From Streptomyces asiaticus (lineage in GTDB: Bacteria > Actinomycetota > Actinomycetes > Streptomycetales > Streptomycetaceae), in contig NZ_JAGSHX010000006.1 in the NCBI RefSeq assembly GCF_018138715.1, positions 9,362,001 through 9,426,000 of the forward strand: a stretch of 64,000 nucleotides of DNA. Reading direction: 5' to 3'. The notes under the pieces were generated by a model that saw nothing but the letters and a program-made list of their open reading frames with translations, ran no database searches and was not told where the DNA came from. The position numbers and the translations under genes were made by a program. Below, one piece after another: positions 52,576-62,837 of this stretch (positions are counted from its first letter, which is position 1; each line of letters opens with the position of its first letter).

Positions 52576-54408
52576 TCAGCCCAGGGCCCGGTCGAGGTTG
52601 AACGCGGCGCTGATGAGCGCGAGATGGGTGAACGCCTGCGGGAAGTTGCCGATCTGCTCACCGGTGCGGCCGATCTCCTCGGCGTACAGCCCGACATGGT
52701 TGGCGTAGGTGAGCATCTTCTCGAAGGCCAGCCGCGCCTCGTCCACCCGGCCGGCCCGGGACAGCGCCTCGACGTACCAGAACGAGCAGATCGAGAAGGT
52801 GCCTTCCTCACCGCGCAGCCCGTCCGGGCTCACCGTGGGGTCGTAGCGGTACACCAGCGAATCGGCCACCAGCTCCTCGCCCAGCGCGTCCAGGGTGGAC
52901 AGCCACTTGGGGTCGGTGGGGGAGATGAACTTCGACAGCGGCATCATCAGCAGCGAGGCGTCGAGCACCTCCTCGCCCTCGCGCTGCACGAAGGCGCGCC
53001 GCTGCGGCGACCAGCCGCAGCGCATGATCCGGCGGTAGATGTCATCGCGCGCCGTCGACCAGCGGGCCATGTCCGCGGGCAGTCCGCGGTGGCGGGCGAT
53101 GCGCATCGCCCGCTCGATCGCGACCCAGCACATCAGCTGCGAGTACAGGAAGCGCTGTGGACCGGCGCGGGTCTCCCAGACGCTCATATCGGGCCGGTCC
53201 CAGTTGTCGCACACCCAGCCGACCAGTGTGCACACGGCGTCCCAGTGGTCGCTGGAGAGCGGCTGCCCCCACTTGTCGTAGAGGTAGAGGGAGTCCACCA
53301 GCGCCCCGTAGATGTCCAGCTGGAGCTGGTGGACCGCCGCGTTGCCGACCCGGACCGGGGACGAGCCCAGATGCCCCTCCAGATGGGGGAGCGTCTGCTC
53401 GGGGATCTCGCTGCGGCCGTCGATGCCGTACATGATCTGCAACGGGCCGCCGGGGCCGTCCCCCAGGCTGATGCCCTCGGACAGGAAGCGCACGAACGCC
53501 TCGGCCTCCTGGGTGAAGCCCAGCCTCAGGAGTGCGTAGATGCAGAACGCGGCATCGCGGACCCAGACGTATCGGTAGTCCCAGTTGCGCTCGCCGCCGA
53601 TCTGCTCGGGGAGGCTGGTCGTCGGGGCCGCCACGATGGCGCCGGTCGGCGCGTAGGTGAGCAGCTTGAGGGTGAGCGCCGAGCGGTGCACCATCTCCCG
53701 CCACCGCCCGCGGTAACGGGACTGCGCGAGCCAGCGGCGCCAGTAGCGCACGGTGGCGTCGAACAGCTCCTCCGCCTCCGCCTGCGGGCAGTGCCGCGGC
53801 TGCACCGTACCGCCGATCCGGTCCAGCGCGAACACCGCGGCCTCGCCCTCGACCAGCTTGAACGTGGACACCGCGTCGGGCCCGTCGACCTCCACGGTGA
53901 CGCCGGAGGTCAGCGCGAGCGACAGCTCCGGGGACTCGAAGATCGTGAGCCTCTTGTCGGTGCGCACCGTGTGCGACTGCCGGCCGTAGTCGAACCGGGG
54001 TGCCAGCCGTGCGGTGAAGGGCAGCGAGCCGCGGACGCACAGCACCCGGCGGATCAGCCGGTGCCGGTCCGCCTCGCGCGAGTCGTCCACGATCGGCATG
54101 AAGTCCTGGACCTCGGCGACCCCGTCGTCCGCGAAGAAGCGGGTGATGAGGATGTTGGTGTCCGGGAAGTAGAACTGCTTCGTCCGCGCGGGCACCTCGG
54201 GGGTGAGCCGGAAGGAGCCGCCGCGGTCGGCGTCGAGGATCGACGCGAACACACTGGGGGCGTCGAACCGGACCGGACAGTACCAGTCGATGGTGCCGCG
54301 CGTGTCCACGAGCGCGGCGGTGCGCAGATCGCCGATCAGACCGTGCTCGGCGATCGGCACATAGCGGGACGCGTCCGTCGGGTGGCGGATGCTCTCGGCG
54401 ACGGTCAT
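52576..54408 (-). CDS. GH15 family glycosidase (glucoamylase/trehalase-like)
   Basis: A 610-aa cytoplasmic glycoside hydrolase: an N-terminal super-sandwich domain (ADHRLIR-type region, about 1-230) and a C-terminal (alpha/alpha)6 barrel. The acid glutamate is probably in RNWDYRYVWVRDAAF, and the base glutamate in EEGTFSICSFWYVEAL. The group includes actinobacterial GH15 trehalases and isomaltose-type glucosidases; which applies is not decided by sequence alone. GGGAGGT lies before the ATG at 54408. Upstream is the RiPP cassette on the same strand after about 190 bases. Confidence 0.88.
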   Translation of the reverse strand: MTVAESIRHPTDASRYVPIAEHGLIGDLRTAALVDTRGTIDWYCPVRFDAPSVFASILDADRGGSFRLTPEVPARTKQFYFPDTNILITRFFADDGVAEVQDFMPIVDDSREADRHRLIRRVLCVRGSLPFTARLAPRFDYGRQSHTVRTDKRLTIFESPELSLALTSGVTVEVDGPDAVSTFKLVEGEAAVFALDRIGGTVQPRHCPQAEAEELFDATVRYWRRWLAQSRYRGRWREMVHRSALTLKLLTYAPTGAIVAAPTTSLPEQIGGERNWDYRYVWVRDAAFCIYALLRLGFTQEAEAFVRFLSEGISLGDGPGGPLQIMYGIDGRSEIPEQTLPHLEGHLGSSPVRVGNAAVHQLQLDIYGALVDSLYLYDKWGQPLSSDHWDAVCTLVGWVCDNWDRPDMSVWETRAGPQRFLYSQLMCWVAIERAMRIARHRGLPADMARWSTARDDIYRRIMRCGWSPQRRAFVQREGEEVLDASLLMMPLSKFISPTDPKWLSTLDALGEELVADSLVYRYDPTVSPDGLRGEEGTFSICSFWYVEALSRAGRVDEARLAFEKMLTYANHVGLYAEEIGRTGEQIGNFPQAFTHLALISAAFNLDRALG

Positions 54409-54598
54409 CGGAACCTCCCGCGCGGGCCGGAACCCATGGGCGGCGCGGACTCTCACTTCACCATACGACCGACGGACCGGCCCGGCGCAGCGCCCGGCCC
54501 ACCGGGGCGCCCCCGGCGCCCGCGGGCGCTGCCTCGGTGTCACCTGCCGTCACCGTGTGTGGTCGGCGCGAGCCCGGCGTCCGGCGGGGTCCCGGCCC

Positions 54599-55537
54599 TC
54601 AGCGCGGGGCAGCGCCGGGCGCCGCCAGCCAGGACGCGACCGCCGCCGCGATGGGCTGACCGGTCTCGAGCTCGACAAAGCCGAATTGACCGCCCTGGTT
54701 GCACTCCAGGAACCACCACACGCCCTCGGCGTCCTCGGCGAAGTCGAAGGCCCCGTAGGCAAGACCGGTGAGCGTCATGTACTCATGCACGGAGCGCACG
54801 ATTCTGGTGGGCACGCCCACCGGTTCCCAGCGGTGTCCATGACAGCCATAGCGCCCATCCACCTGGCCGGAGGCGGCGGTCTTGCGCGCGGCGAATAACT
54901 GGCTGCCGACGCAGATCAGCCGGATGTCCGCCGCTTTGGGAATGTAGCGCTGAAGAAGGGTCGCCCCGGCCGCGACATCGGAGAAATCCGTGTCCGGTCC
55001 GATACGGGTGGTAGGCAGCGCGACCGGCGGATCGACGGACGGCGGACCGGAGGCGGATTTCACCACGATGTCCGAATACTGGACGGCGAAATCGCGCGCC
55101 GCGCGCGGATAGGTGGTGACAAGAGTCGAGGGCACGGCGAAACCGCTGTGCTGGGCGACCCGCAACTGGAAGGGTTTGTGGCGGGCCGGTTCGGCGGCCG
55201 CGGGATGGTTCATCCAGCGTGCCGTGGTGGAGTAGAGCATCCCGTACAGGGCCTGTCCGCACTCGGCCGTCAGCCACTCCGAGGGATTCGCCGCGTGCGC
55301 CGCCGGCCGACCCGGCCTGCGCACCCAGATGGACCGCACACCGTGGATGCTGACGAGGCGTCCCTCGGTCGACAGAAATCCCGTGAAGTCTCCACGGTCG
55401 AATTCGACCGACAGGGCGGCCTGATCCGGAAGGTCGGCCGGATCGAAACGCACCAGAGGGACGCCTTGTTCGCGCAGCTCCGCCACCACCAAGTCGGCAG
55501 TGACATCCTGGCGACAGGTCAGGATGAGTACCGTCAT
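54599..55537 (-). CDS. ATP-grasp RiPP maturase (SAV_5884-like graspetide ligase)
   Basis: A 312-aa ATP-grasp ligase. It has the N-terminal domain of RiPP maturases (VLILTCRQDVTADLVVAELRE, then IWVRRPGRP) and the ATP-grasp core. ATP-grasp landmarks are the lysine in FAVQYSDIVVKSASG, LLQRYIPKAADIRLICVG and the magnesium site FDFAEDAEGVWWFLECNQGGQF. Such ligases activate Asp/Glu side chains of a precursor and form esters or amides with Ser/Thr/Lys. It follows the precursor gene by 15 bases on the same strand, forming an operon. Confidence 0.9.
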   Translation of the reverse strand: MTVLILTCRQDVTADLVVAELREQGVPLVRFDPADLPDQAALSVEFDRGDFTGFLSTEGRLVSIHGVRSIWVRRPGRPAAHAANPSEWLTAECGQALYGMLYSTTARWMNHPAAAEPARHKPFQLRVAQHSGFAVPSTLVTTYPRAARDFAVQYSDIVVKSASGPPSVDPPVALPTTRIGPDTDFSDVAAGATLLQRYIPKAADIRLICVGSQLFAARKTAASGQVDGRYGCHGHRWEPVGVPTRIVRSVHEYMTLTGLAYGAFDFAEDAEGVWWFLECNQGGQFGFVELETGQPIAAAVASWLAAPGAAPR

Positions 55538-55552
55538 CGACGTGTGTGCAGG

Positions 55553-55744
55553 TCAGTCGTCGAAGTGCGTCTTGGAGCCGGCTGTGGACGTGGTCGTGCC
55601 GGTCGCCAGCAGCACCGCTCGGTCGGCGATGGCCGGACGGCCGTCGGAGAGGACATTCAACTGCAGGGCGGCGTTATAGGCGTAGGGAACACTGACCGAC
55701 GACCGCTCGGCGGGGATTGCGTGCTTCAGTACGAAGGGCTGCAT
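55553..55744 (-). CDS. Graspetide precursor peptide
   Basis: A 63-aa peptide. Leader: MQPFVLKHAIP, then VSVPYAYNAALQLNVLSDG. The C-terminus is a core rich in hydroxyl donors (TGTTTSTAG, SKTH) that ends Phe-Asp-Asp, so the last two residues are the only acidic acceptors after residue 41. This matches the ATP-grasp-modified RiPP class, in which side-chain ester or amide macrocycles link Thr/Ser/Lys to Asp. AGAGGT stands before the ATG at 55744. With two acidic residues, at most two rings are expected. No protease gene was seen. Confidence 0.85.
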   Translation of the reverse strand: MQPFVLKHAIPAERSSVSVPYAYNAALQLNVLSDGRPAIADRAVLLATGTTTSTAGSKTHFDD

Positions 55745-55984
55745 GAGTGACCTCTTGGTGCTCCATGTATTCGTCTATCCACCACGCAACAGTACGTACT
55801 AAAAGTCTACGGCACTCACTAGCAACGATTTTGTCCTGTGTAGGGCGATATGAAGTGTGTCACAGGCTTCGAAGGCAACATATGCCTCAGGAATTGCGTC
55901 TTCGAATAGTCGGCCTGTGCCGGGGGAGCACCGGATCCGCCTCGGTGTTCCGAGGCGGACCACCGGGCTTGACCGCCCGTCGGG
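55745..55984. promoter_or_regulatory. AT-rich control region before the precursor gene
   Basis: The 240-base gap is clearly less GC-rich than its surroundings. It holds the perfect 10-bp palindrome AGTACGTACT at 55791-55800, about 47 bases before the precursor start. It is a likely promoter or operator for the RiPP operon, but promoter hexamers were not resolved. It separates the cassette from the upstream methyltransferase, so the latter may be a separate unit. Confidence 0.4.
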
Positions 55985-56776
55985 TCAGGACGTCCGTCCG
56001 CCCTCGCGGTGGGTGACGCGGATCTTCGACTGGCCGTGCGGCAGCTCCTCCCAGTCCGCCATGAACCGCGCGGCCAGGCCGTGTTTCTCGGCCAGTGCGA
56101 TGAGCGTCTCGGTGCGGTAGTAGAAGTCTTCCCGCAGCACCTGGTGTTCCACACCCTCGGTGCGGTCGAAGGTGAAGTCGAACCAGCCGCCCGGCGCCAT
56201 GACGCGGCCGACATGGGCCAGGCACTCCTCGATGACCGGCAGGGGCGAGTGCGAGAACACGCTGTGCGCGTGCACCACGTCGAAGTGGGCGTCGGGCAGG
56301 AACCGCAGCGTCAGATCCCGCACCGGGGTGAGAGTGGGCAGACGGCCCTGGAGGTTCTGGCGCACCAGCGTGTCCTGCGCGGCCGCCAGGATGTCGGGCG
56401 AGATGTCGATGCCGTAGTAGTGGCCCGGCTCCAGATGGCTGATGAACCGCCAGCCCGCCCGCAGATTGCCACAGCCGATCTCCAGCATCCGGTGCTCCGG
56501 GCGCAGCCCGTGGCCGAGGAGGTAGTCGAACTGCATCGCGCCCAGCGCCAGCCACCGCTCATGGCTGCGGCTGCCGACCGCCGCCTCCGGGCTGGTACGG
56601 GTGTCCGACCGCATCACCGCGCGGTAGTACGCGACGTGGTCCGGGTAGCGGTAGCGCAGCCAGGCGTCCCGGGTGGCGCGGACCAGATGGCGCGGTACGC
56701 GCTGCGGATGGCGCAGTGCGTAGGAGACCCGGTGGCCGAGGGCGGAGCGGTTGGCGCTGAGGTTCTTGGCGGGCAT
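55985..56776 (-). CDS. Class I SAM-dependent methyltransferase
   Basis: A 263-aa Rossmann-fold methyltransferase with motif I HRMLEIGCGNLRAGWRF, the acidic motif II residue in YYGIDISPD, and FDVVHAHSVFSH as motif IV/V. The N-terminal 70 residues are basic and helical. It is not of the isoaspartate-methyltransferase (PIMT) type that accompanies many graspetide cassettes. It lies upstream of the precursor on the same strand with a 240-base gap. Participation in RiPP tailoring is possible but unproven. Confidence 0.82.
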   Translation of the reverse strand: MPAKNLSANRSALGHRVSYALRHPQRVPRHLVRATRDAWLRYRYPDHVAYYRAVMRSDTRTSPEAAVGSRSHERWLALGAMQFDYLLGHGLRPEHRMLEIGCGNLRAGWRFISHLEPGHYYGIDISPDILAAAQDTLVRQNLQGRLPTLTPVRDLTLRFLPDAHFDVVHAHSVFSHSPLPVIEECLAHVGRVMAPGGWFDFTFDRTEGVEHQVLREDFYYRTETLIALAEKHGLAARFMADWEELPHGQSKIRVTHREGGRTS

Positions 56777-57011
56777 GGGGACTCTCTCGTGCTGGTGGTG
56801 GGGACGCGGTGGCCTGGCGGTCCATGTGTTCCCGCGTCGTCGTGGTCGGTACCAGCCTCGGCGCCGTGGTGGCGGCGGGGATCGGCGGAGCGGCCCCGGT
56901 CAGGAGGCGGTCCGGATGATCGCCGTATCAACCGATCGGATGATGCGGCGTCCGGTCCGGCGCGTTAGGACTGGCTGAGGGAGTGAACCGAAGAGCAGGG
57001 GAGGGGCCGGG

Positions 57012-58345
<1,334 letters not shown>

Positions 58346-58349
<4 letters not shown>

Positions 58350-59026
58350 GCCAGACCGTGCCCTCGTCCCCGTCGTCCCCCTCGTCCCCGTCGTCCGCGG
58401 CCGCCATCCGGCTGCTGCTCTGCGACGACCACGCCGTGGTGCGGGCCGGGCTGCGGGCGCTGCTGGCCAGTACCGACGGCATCGAGGTGGTCGGCGAGGC
58501 AGGCAGTGGCGAGGAGGCCCTCGCCATGGCCACCCGGCTCCGGCCCGATGTGGTGCTGATGGATCTACAGCTCGGAGAGGGCATGGACGGGGTGACCGCC
58601 ACCCGCCGGCTGGTCTCCGGCGATCCGCCCGCGCCGCGTGTCCTGGTGCTCACCATGTTCGACACCGACGCCGACATCACCCGTGCCATCGAGGCCGGGG
58701 CCACCGGCTATCTACTCAAGGCCGAGCGGCCGGAGGAGCTGTTCGCGGCGATCCGCGACGCCGCCTCCGGCCGTACCGCGCTGTCGGCCCCGGTCGCCGA
58801 CCGGGTGCTGGCCCGGATGCGCAGCCCGCGCCCCGGGCTGTCCGAGCGGGAGCGCGACATCCTCCGGCAGCTGGCCCGCGGCCTGGGCAACCGGGACATC
58901 GCCCGGGCCCTGTTCATCAGCGAGGCCACGGTCAAGACCCATCTGGGACGGATCTACGGGAAATTGGGGGTCGAGACCCGGGCCGGGGCGGTGGCGGTGG
59001 CCACCGAGCGGCGATTGCTGCCTTGA
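58346..59026 (+). CDS. NarL/LuxR-family response regulator
   Basis: A 226-aa regulator. A receiver domain with the acidic pair in LLLCDDHAVVRAGL, the phosphoryl aspartate in VVLMDLQLG and a lysine in GYLLKAERPEEL is followed by a LuxR helix-turn-helix (LSERERDILRQLARGLGNRD, then ISEATVKTHLGRIYGKL). The first 18 residues are an unusual Pro-Ser-Ser repeat tail coded by TCGTCCCC-like units (58361-58396). ATGA overlap with the kinase gene ensures paired synthesis. Confidence 0.95.
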
Positions 59027-59052
59027 CGGCTGACGGCTGACGGCTGACGGCT
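59025..59052. repeat. Four tandem GACGGCT units at the regulator stop
   Basis: The 7-bp unit repeats exactly four times, starting within the response regulator's TGA, and is followed by GGCGGCT-type copies. It is intergenic and short. Confidence 0.85.
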
Positions 59053-59078
59053 GACCTGGCGGCTGGCGGCTGGGAGCG

Positions 59079-60140
59079 TCAGATCGCCGGCCGGCCCGGC
59101 AGCGGCGCCCGGTCCTGGTCAGGCAGCACGAGCGTCCGCGTGGGCAGCGGGATCTCGATGCCCTCGGCGCGGAACCGGCGGTGCAGCTCCTTCATGAACT
59201 CATGCTTGATGAGGTACTGGTCGCTGAACTCCAGGGCCCGCAGAAACACCGAGAAGTCGATGCCGGACTCTCCGAAGGTGTGGAAGCGCACACTCGTCTC
59301 GTGGTCGACGACCCCGCCCTCGACCCCGGCCATCACCTTCCCGGCGACCTCGATGGTCACCCGCTCGACATGGTCCAGATCGCTTCCGTAGCCGACCCTC
59401 GCCTGGACCATGACCGACATCTGCTGCTCGGGCTGGTGGAAGTTGGTCATGATGGTGTTGCCCAGCTTGGCGTTCGGGATGATGACGAGGTTGTCCGACA
59501 GCTGCCGCACCGCCGTGTTGCGCCAGTTGATGTCGACGACATACCCCTCCTCCCCGCTGCTGAGCCGGATGTAGTGGCCGGGCTGCACCGTCTTGGAGGC
59601 CAGGATGTGCACCCCCGCGAAGAGGTTGGCCAGCGTGTCCTGGAGGGCCAGGGCGACCGCCAGACCACCCACGCCCAGGGCGGTGAGCAGCGGAGCGATC
59701 GAGACGCCCAGCGTCTCCAGCAGGATCAGCACACCCATCGCCAGGACGGCGATCCGTGTGATGTTGACGAAGATGCTGGCCGTTCCCGCCACCCCGGAGC
59801 GGGACAGCGCCAGCGAGCGCACCAGGTCGGCCACCACCCGGGCCGCCGTGACCGTGGTGACCAGGATCAGCACGGCCACCAGCGTCTGATTGACGTCATG
59901 GCCGACCGTGCGGTTCAGCGGCAGCGCGGCGGCCGCGGCGGCGACACCGGCGGCCATCGAGGCCCATGGGGCCAGGGTGCGCAGCGTGTCGACGATGATG
60001 TCGTCACCGCTCCACCGGGTGGACCGGGCCCGCTCACCCAGCCAGCGCAGCGCCACGCGCAACAGCACACCACCGGCCGCGCCGCAGACCAGCGCCGCTC
60101 CGACGACGATGACATCGTGCAAGGTGAGAGCCCGGTTCAT
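59079..60140 (-). CDS. MscS-family mechanosensitive channel
   Basis: A 353-aa membrane protein. Four predicted helices precede the pore-lining helix and beta domain: the LTALGVGGLAVALALQDTLANLF segment is the family signature, followed by GHYIRLSSGEEGYVVDINWRNT and VIIPNAKLGNT. It should open under membrane tension to release solutes on osmotic downshift. It is divergent from the MFS gene. Confidence 0.93.
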   Translation of the reverse strand: MNRALTLHDVIVVGAALVCGAAGGVLLRVALRWLGERARSTRWSGDDIIVDTLRTLAPWASMAAGVAAAAAALPLNRTVGHDVNQTLVAVLILVTTVTAARVVADLVRSLALSRSGVAGTASIFVNITRIAVLAMGVLILLETLGVSIAPLLTALGVGGLAVALALQDTLANLFAGVHILASKTVQPGHYIRLSSGEEGYVVDINWRNTAVRQLSDNLVIIPNAKLGNTIMTNFHQPEQQMSVMVQARVGYGSDLDHVERVTIEVAGKVMAGVEGGVVDHETSVRFHTFGESGIDFSVFLRALEFSDQYLIKHEFMKELHRRFRAEGIEIPLPTRTLVLPDQDRAPLPGRPAI

Positions 60141-60432
60141 CGGCCACCGTCCGCTATCCCGGAAAGCGCGTCAGAAGCGGCCGTGCGGCATGCCGTCGGC
60201 GGTGCGGCCTCCGGTCTGGAGTTCTGTGGAATCACCTTGTCACCTGTTCGTGCCTGGGTTCTACGGGCGGTACCGGGCGCACATGTGTACGGCTCCGGCG
60301 TAAGGTGCCATCCTGCCGCATGCGATGAGGGCCGCATGACGGGATGCGCCGCTACCGCACGTAACCCGCCAGGCAGGGGGCGGCGCGCCACCGCATGTGA
60401 CAGACAGGTGTTTTGTGGTGGAATCGGGTCGT

Positions 60433-61641
60433 ATGGATAGCCGCCGTAGTGACCTGGACGACGGGGAGAGGGGATGGCCGTTCCTCGCGGCCGCCTACGC
60501 CTTCGTGGTCACGATGTGCGGTACGACGCTGCCCACTCCGCTCTACTCGCTCTACCAGCGGGAGTTCGGCTTCTCCTCGTTCATGGTCACGGTGATCTTC
60601 GCCGTGTACGCGGCGGGGGTCATCGTCGCGCTGCTGCTGCTCGGAAGTGTGTCCGACTTCATCGGCCGACGGCCCGTCATGCTGGCCGCGCTGGCGCTGT
60701 CGGGGCTGAGCGCGGTGTGCTTCCTCCTCGCGCAGGGACTGCCGACGCTGTTCGTGGGCCGCATCCTGTCGGGTCTCTCCGCGGGCCTGGCCACCGGCAC
60801 CGCCACCGTGACGGTGATCGAGCTCGCGCCGGAGTGCCGGCGCCGTGGCGCCACCCTCCTCGCGACCGGGGCCAACCTGGGCGGGCTCGGGCTCGGCCCG
60901 TTGCTGGCGGGCGTGCTGGCACAGTACGCCCCGGCGCCGCTGAAGCTGGTGTTCGTGGTGGATCTGGTGCTGGTGGCGGTTGGCGCCGCCGTGGTGCTCG
61001 CCCTTCCGGAGACCGTACGGAAGCGGAGCCGTCCGCCGCTGAGGCCGCAGCGGCTGCGGGTGCCCAAGGAGATGCGCTCGACGTTCGCGGCCGCGGCCAT
61101 GGCGGGGTTCGCGGGCTTTGCCACGCTGGGCCTGTTCACCTCGGTGTCGCCCACGTTCCTGCGCGAGGTGGAGGGGGAGAGCAATCTCGCGGTCGCCGGT
61201 GCCGTGGCGTTCTCGGTCTTCGCCGCCTCGATCGCCGGCCAGGCGCTGGGAGAGCGGCTGGGTCCGGGACGTTCGCTGCCCGGGGGATGCGCGGTGCTGG
61301 TGGCCGGTATGGCGGCCATCGCCGTCTCGCTCGCGATCGCGTCACTGGAACTGCTGGTACTGGGCGCCGTCGTCGCGGGGACGGGGCAGGGGCTGTCGTT
61401 CCACGCGGCCGTACGGGTGGTGACGGAGCGCAGCCCGGCCGACCACCGCGCCGAGGTCACCTCCGCCCTGTTCGTGCTGATGTATCTGGCGCTCTCGATT
61501 CCGGTGATCGGCGTGGGCGCGCTGACGGTCGCGGTCGGGCTGCGGTCCGCCGGGCTGATCTTCACGGGCTGCGTGGCCCTGCTGGCCGTGGCCACCCTGC
61601 TGCGGCTGCGGGCGCTCTCCGCGGAGGCGCCCGGCCGCTGA
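60433..61641 (+). CDS. MFS transporter (12-helix)
   Basis: A 402-aa membrane protein with about 12 hydrophobic segments. The N-terminal motif CGTTLPTPLYSLYQREFGFS and motif A LLGSVSDFIGRRPVM are typical of a sugar/drug-like MFS group frequent in actinobacteria. ATG 60433 is used; a GTG at 60418 is an alternative. The substrate is unknown. It converges with the secreted phosphatase-fold gene. Confidence 0.9.
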   Translation: MDSRRSDLDDGERGWPFLAAAYAFVVTMCGTTLPTPLYSLYQREFGFSSFMVTVIFAVYAAGVIVALLLLGSVSDFIGRRPVMLAALALSGLSAVCFLLAQGLPTLFVGRILSGLSAGLATGTATVTVIELAPECRRRGATLLATGANLGGLGLGPLLAGVLAQYAPAPLKLVFVVDLVLVAVGAAVVLALPETVRKRSRPPLRPQRLRVPKEMRSTFAAAAMAGFAGFATLGLFTSVSPTFLREVEGESNLAVAGAVAFSVFAASIAGQALGERLGPGRSLPGGCAVLVAGMAAIAVSLAIASLELLVLGAVVAGTGQGLSFHAAVRVVTERSPADHRAEVTSALFVLMYLALSIPVIGVGALTVAVGLRSAGLIFTGCVALLAVATLLRLRALSAEAPGR

Positions 61642-61684
61642 GCGGCGGCGGCCGCCGGGGGCGGGCCGCTGGGTGAGCCCCGCG

Positions 61685-62596
61685 CTACAGCTCCAGGACC
61701 GTCCGCACCGGCAGATGGTCGCTGGGGAACTGGCCGTCCCGCGAGTACGTGTCGATGACGGCGTGGCGGGTGCGCACACCGGGTGAGGTCAGGATCCAGT
61801 CGATCCGGTCGCCGTCCGGGACCAGCGGGCCAAAGCCGTGGAACGTCCCGTACAGCGGGCCGCGCCGCTCGGCGGTGTCCCAGGCGTCCACCAGCGTGCC
61901 GCCGTTCAGCATGGCGTCGTAGACCGGGTTGCCGTGGGCCGCCACATTGAAGTCGCCGGTCACGATGCGGGGGAGCGCGGAGTCCAGACCGCCGAGCCGC
62001 TCGGTGATCAGCGCGGCGGAGTGCTCACGGGCGTTCTGGCTGCGGTGGTCCAGATGGGTGTTGAGGGCGTAGAACTCCTTGCCGGTGTGCCGGTCGTGGA
62101 AGCGCACCCAGGTGACCATCCGGACCACGGCCCCGCCCCAGGTGTTGGAGCCGATGACGTTCGGGGTGTCGGACAGCCAGAAGTGGTCGTACTCCAGGGG
62201 TTCGAGCCGCCCGGTGTCGTAGAAGACGGCCATGAACTCGTCGCGGCTGCCCCCCATCCGCCCGGTGCCGATCCACGAGTAGGGCTGCCCGAGGTCGTGG
62301 GCGATGTCGCGCAGCTGGCCGTACAGCCCCTCCTGGGTGCCGAGCAGATGGGGCCGGGCCCGGCGCAGCAGCTCCCGCATGACGGGACGGCGCTGCCCCC
62401 AGGAGTTGGGCTCGGCGTCGCCGGCATAGCGCAGATTGAACGTCATGACGGCCAGCCGGGGACCGTCGGCGGGGGTGATCGGGGTGACGGGGGCGGCCGC
62501 GGCCACGTTCTGCGGCTGGGAGGCGAGCGGAAGCGCGACGGCCGCCGCGGCCGCGGCGCGCATACCGTGACGGCGACTGAACACAGGTGCGGGCAT
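61685..62596 (-). CDS. Secreted endonuclease/exonuclease/phosphatase family protein
   Basis: A 303-aa exported metal-dependent phosphoesterase. After a Tat-like signal (SRRHGMRAAAAAAVALPLA), the DNase-I-fold motifs appear in order: MTFNLRYAG, the metal Glu in LLGTQEGLYG, ALNTHLDHRSQ, VTGDFN and the terminal SDHLPVR. The target could be DNA, phospholipid headgroups or sugar phosphates. GGAGGAG before the ATG at 62596 fixes the start. Confidence 0.9.
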   Translation of the reverse strand: MPAPVFSRRHGMRAAAAAAVALPLASQPQNVAAAAPVTPITPADGPRLAVMTFNLRYAGDAEPNSWGQRRPVMRELLRRARPHLLGTQEGLYGQLRDIAHDLGQPYSWIGTGRMGGSRDEFMAVFYDTGRLEPLEYDHFWLSDTPNVIGSNTWGGAVVRMVTWVRFHDRHTGKEFYALNTHLDHRSQNAREHSAALITERLGGLDSALPRIVTGDFNVAAHGNPVYDAMLNGGTLVDAWDTAERRGPLYGTFHGFGPLVPDGDRIDWILTSPGVRTRHAVIDTYSRDGQFPSDHLPVRTVLEL

Positions 62597-62837
62597 GGCT
62601 CCTCCAAGGTCTTGAAGGTGCGGTGACGGCCTCAAGTGTCGGACCCCGCGGTGTGGGGGGTGTGTCCTGCGGTGGCCGTCCGGTGGAACGTACGGTCACG
62701 CCGAGCCGACCTCAAGAGCGCCTGCGGAGACCACCGGTGACGAGGGACCCCATGAGTGACGGAAGTGGCCGCGGGTGCGCGGGGGTGACGATGGGTAGGG
62801 AGGCCGGTAGTCGTCGGAGACGGAAGGGGCACCTGGG

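Noticed and set aside
55985..56776. Calling the methyltransferase the graspetide O-methyltransferase
   Set aside because: It lacks the isoaspartate-methyltransferase-like character of those enzymes and is separated by 240 bases from the precursor, so it is listed only as a possible member.
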